Positions 62,466 to 64,000 of a stretch of DNA of 64,000 nt are shown here, one piece after another. The stretch's first letter is position 1. Each line of letters starts with the position of its first letter. The translations under genes were made by a program, and so were the position numbers. The stretch covers positions 62,001-126,000 of the forward strand of contig NZ_CABVIY010000001.1 in NCBI RefSeq assembly GCF_902498195.1, in the 5' to 3' direction. The DNA comes from Pseudomonas fluorescens. GTDB taxonomy: Bacteria; Pseudomonadota; Gammaproteobacteria; Pseudomonadales; Pseudomonadaceae. Under the pieces are notes generated by a model. The model searched no databases. It saw only the letters and a list, made by a program, of their open reading frames with translations, and was not told where the DNA came from.

Positions 62466-63975
62466 GCAGGGTTCTCCCTTCGGCCACGCAGCGGCGCAAC
62501 AGCAGCGATGGCCGGTAGCGTTCTTCGCCGTACGCGGCTTGCAGGTTGTCCAGTGTGGCGAGGATGTGCGGCAGGCCGACGGCATCGGCCCAGGCCAGCG
62601 GGCCCTGGGGATAGTTGACCCCGGCGCGCATCGCCAGATCGATGTCGGCGGCCGAGGCCACGCCTTGCAGCAGGGCGTCGGCGGCTTCGTTGGCGAGCAT
62701 CGCCACGGTGCGCAGTACCGCGAGCGCCGGGCTGTCGCTGAGCAGGCTGACCTTGAGCCCGGCCCGTTGCAGCAACGCAACGCCTTGTGCGAGCGCGAGC
62801 GGATCGATGCCGGCCGCGTGGCTGATGGCGATGCGCTGGGCCTTGGCGTAATCGTGGGTCAGATCCAGCAGGATCAGGTTGCGCAATCCGTCTTCCTTGG
62901 CGCGCTGGCAGGCCATGCGTCCGTCGCTCAAGGCCAGTACCGCATCACCGACCCGCAGCAAACCACGGCCGTCACGCTGGATGACGTTGGCGCCCTGTTC
63001 GCGCAGGCGCGACAGCAAACCTTGGGCGATACCCAAATCGCCTTCGGCGACGCAGCTTTCTACGCTGGCGTTGCTGGTGATTTCGCTCGCTGGCGGACGT
63101 TCCGCGCCCTGGGCGTAGGAATAGAAACCCTGACCGCTTTTACGCCCGTAACGTCCACCATCCACCAGTTCCTTCTGAATCAGCGACGGCTGGAAGCGGG
63201 TGTCCTGGTAATAGGCGTCGAACACCGAACAGGTCACGGCATAGTTGACGTCGTGGCCGATCAAGTCGGTCAGTTCGAAGGCGCCCATGGCAAAACCACC
63301 GGCCTCGCGCATCAGCGCATCCAGGGTCGGGCAATCGGCGGCGCCTTCCTGCAACAGGCGCAGGCTCTCGGCGTAGAACGGCCGGGCCACGCGGTTGACG
63401 ATAAAGCCCGGCGTCGAACGGGTGTGCACCGGTTTCTTGCCCCAGGCCTTGGCGGTGTCATACAGGCAGTCGGCCAAGGCCGGATCGCTGGCCAGGCCGG
63501 AGACGATTTCTACCAGCGCCATGACCGGCGCCGGGTTGAAGAAGTGCAGGCCGAGCAGGCGTTCTGGATGCTTAAGCTGCGCGGCGATGCTGGTGATCGA
63601 CAGCGACGAGGTGTTGCTGGCCAGGATGCACTGCGCGCCGCAAATGCCTTCCAGCTGACGGAACAGGGTGCGTTTGACCTCAAGGTTCTCGACGATGGCT
63701 TCGATGATCAGCTCGCAATCGGCCAGGGCCTCGATAGCCTCCACGGCTTGCAGGCGAGCGATGGTTGCGCTGCGCGATTCGGCGGACAGCTTGCCGTTCT
63801 CGACGCGCTTGCCCAGTTGCCGGTCGATGCCTTCGATGGCCTGGGCGGCAGCGCCGGGGCGATTGTCCAGCAGCAACACCGGATGCCCGGCCTGCGCCGC
63901 GACCTGGGCAATGCCGGCACCCATGGCGCCGGCGCCGATCACCGCGATGCGTGCGGTTGTGTTCAATGCAGTCAT
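62458..63975 (-). CDS. paaH: 3-hydroxyadipyl-CoA dehydrogenase PaaH
   Basis: NAD-dependent enzyme of 505 residues with two fused 3-hydroxyacyl-CoA dehydrogenase segments. N-terminal NAD site IAVIGAGAMGAGIAQVAA (11-28), then catalytic-region blocks LGLHFFNPAPVMALVEIV and TPGFIVNRVARPFYAES. The longer C-terminal half (from ~300) repeats the helical fold, as in the family. Starts ATG at 63975. It is preceded by paaG, whose end is in the window. The stop TAA overlaps paaI. Confidence 0.94.
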   Translation of the reverse strand: MTALNTTARIAVIGAGAMGAGIAQVAAQAGHPVLLLDNRPGAAAQAIEGIDRQLGKRVENGKLSAESRSATIARLQAVEAIEALADCELIIEAIVENLEVKRTLFRQLEGICGAQCILASNTSSLSITSIAAQLKHPERLLGLHFFNPAPVMALVEIVSGLASDPALADCLYDTAKAWGKKPVHTRSTPGFIVNRVARPFYAESLRLLQEGAADCPTLDALMREAGGFAMGAFELTDLIGHDVNYAVTCSVFDAYYQDTRFQPSLIQKELVDGGRYGRKSGQGFYSYAQGAERPPASEITSNASVESCVAEGDLGIAQGLLSRLREQGANVIQRDGRGLLRVGDAVLALSDGRMACQRAKEDGLRNLILLDLTHDYAKAQRIAISHAAGIDPLALAQGVALLQRAGLKVSLLSDSPALAVLRTVAMLANEAADALLQGVASAADIDLAMRAGVNYPQGPLAWADAVGLPHILATLDNLQAAYGEERYRPSLLLRRCVAEGRTLHD

Positions 63976-63978
63976 GAC

Positions 63979-64000
63979 TCAGCGTCCCTTGAAGCTTGGG
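63979..64000 (-). CDS. paaG: 3' end of an enoyl-CoA hydratase/isomerase-family gene, probably paaG
   Basis: The complement of the last 22 bases reads ..PSFKGR then TGA, a typical C-terminus of PaaF/PaaG crotonase proteins. It lies 3 bp before the paaH ATG. The rest is outside the window. Confidence 0.55.

Overview
The window is a piece of a fluorescent Pseudomonas chromosome, most like the P. fluorescens group. The evidence is a pyoverdine maturation and export locus in typical pseudomonad order, very GC-rich codon use, dense REP-type inverted repeats, and a complete pseudomonad-style phenylacetate (paa) cluster. No tRNA, rRNA, CRISPR array, phage or insertion sequence was found.

Layout. (1) 1-13990: pyoverdine block with pvdE (cut by the window edge), pvdMNO, pvdP, pvdRT-opmQ, an fpvI-type sigma factor and pvdA. 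Five promoters carry a PvdS iron-starvation box, TAAAT-N16-CGT, all with identical spacing. The sigma gene instead has a Fur-box-like site. (2) 14083-17191: mgtA Mg2+ P-type ATPase behind a roughly 390-nt leader that may encode a short regulatory peptide. (3) 17608-21971: three-gene signalling unit made of a degenerate receiver, a LuxR-type response regulator and a BvgS-like hybrid kinase. (4) 21990-28687: housekeeping and accessory genes: dkgB, a thioesterase, a LysR gene divergent from pirin plus two YcaC-family hydrolases, and an MscS channel with a cyclic-nucleotide-binding tail. (5) 28832-33347: sigma/anti-sigma/TonB-receptor system and an AhpD-like protein. (6) 33476-36186: EmrAB-type efflux pair. 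(7) 36452-42412: a compact cluster that looks like uptake and oxidation of a quaternary-ammonium compound: ProX-like binding protein, class II aldolase, GlxA/AraC regulator, choline-dehydrogenase-like flavoprotein and Rieske oxygenase. I cannot match this gene combination to a named pathway. (8) 42682-44038: an AT-richer island with an enterobacterial-type queC and a small glycine-zipper protein. (9) 44250-49875: thiolase and enoyl-CoA hydratase, then a polyamine binding protein, class III aminotransferase and LuxR regulator. (10) 49974-51000: a small DUF6124-like gene next to a structured, gene-poor segment. (11) 51047-64000: phenylacetate catabolism in two transcription blocks. The upstream block is paaG(partial)-H-I-J-K and ends in an intrinsic terminator. 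The downstream block is paaABCDE, a DUF485 protein, an SSS permease and paaZ.

How the genes work together. Ferribactin made elsewhere is exported by PvdE, matured in the periplasm by PvdP, PvdO, PvdN and PvdM, and pumped out by PvdRT-OpmQ, while PvdA supplies N5-hydroxyornithine. In the paa cluster, PaaK activates phenylacetate to its CoA thioester, PaaABCDE epoxidises the ring, PaaG and PaaZ isomerise and open it, and PaaH/PaaJ complete beta-oxidation-like cleavage. The most interesting unexplained material is the quaternary-ammonium-like cluster, the orphan queC with its structured leader, the mgtA leader, the pseudo-receiver and the structured element beside the DUF6124-like gene.
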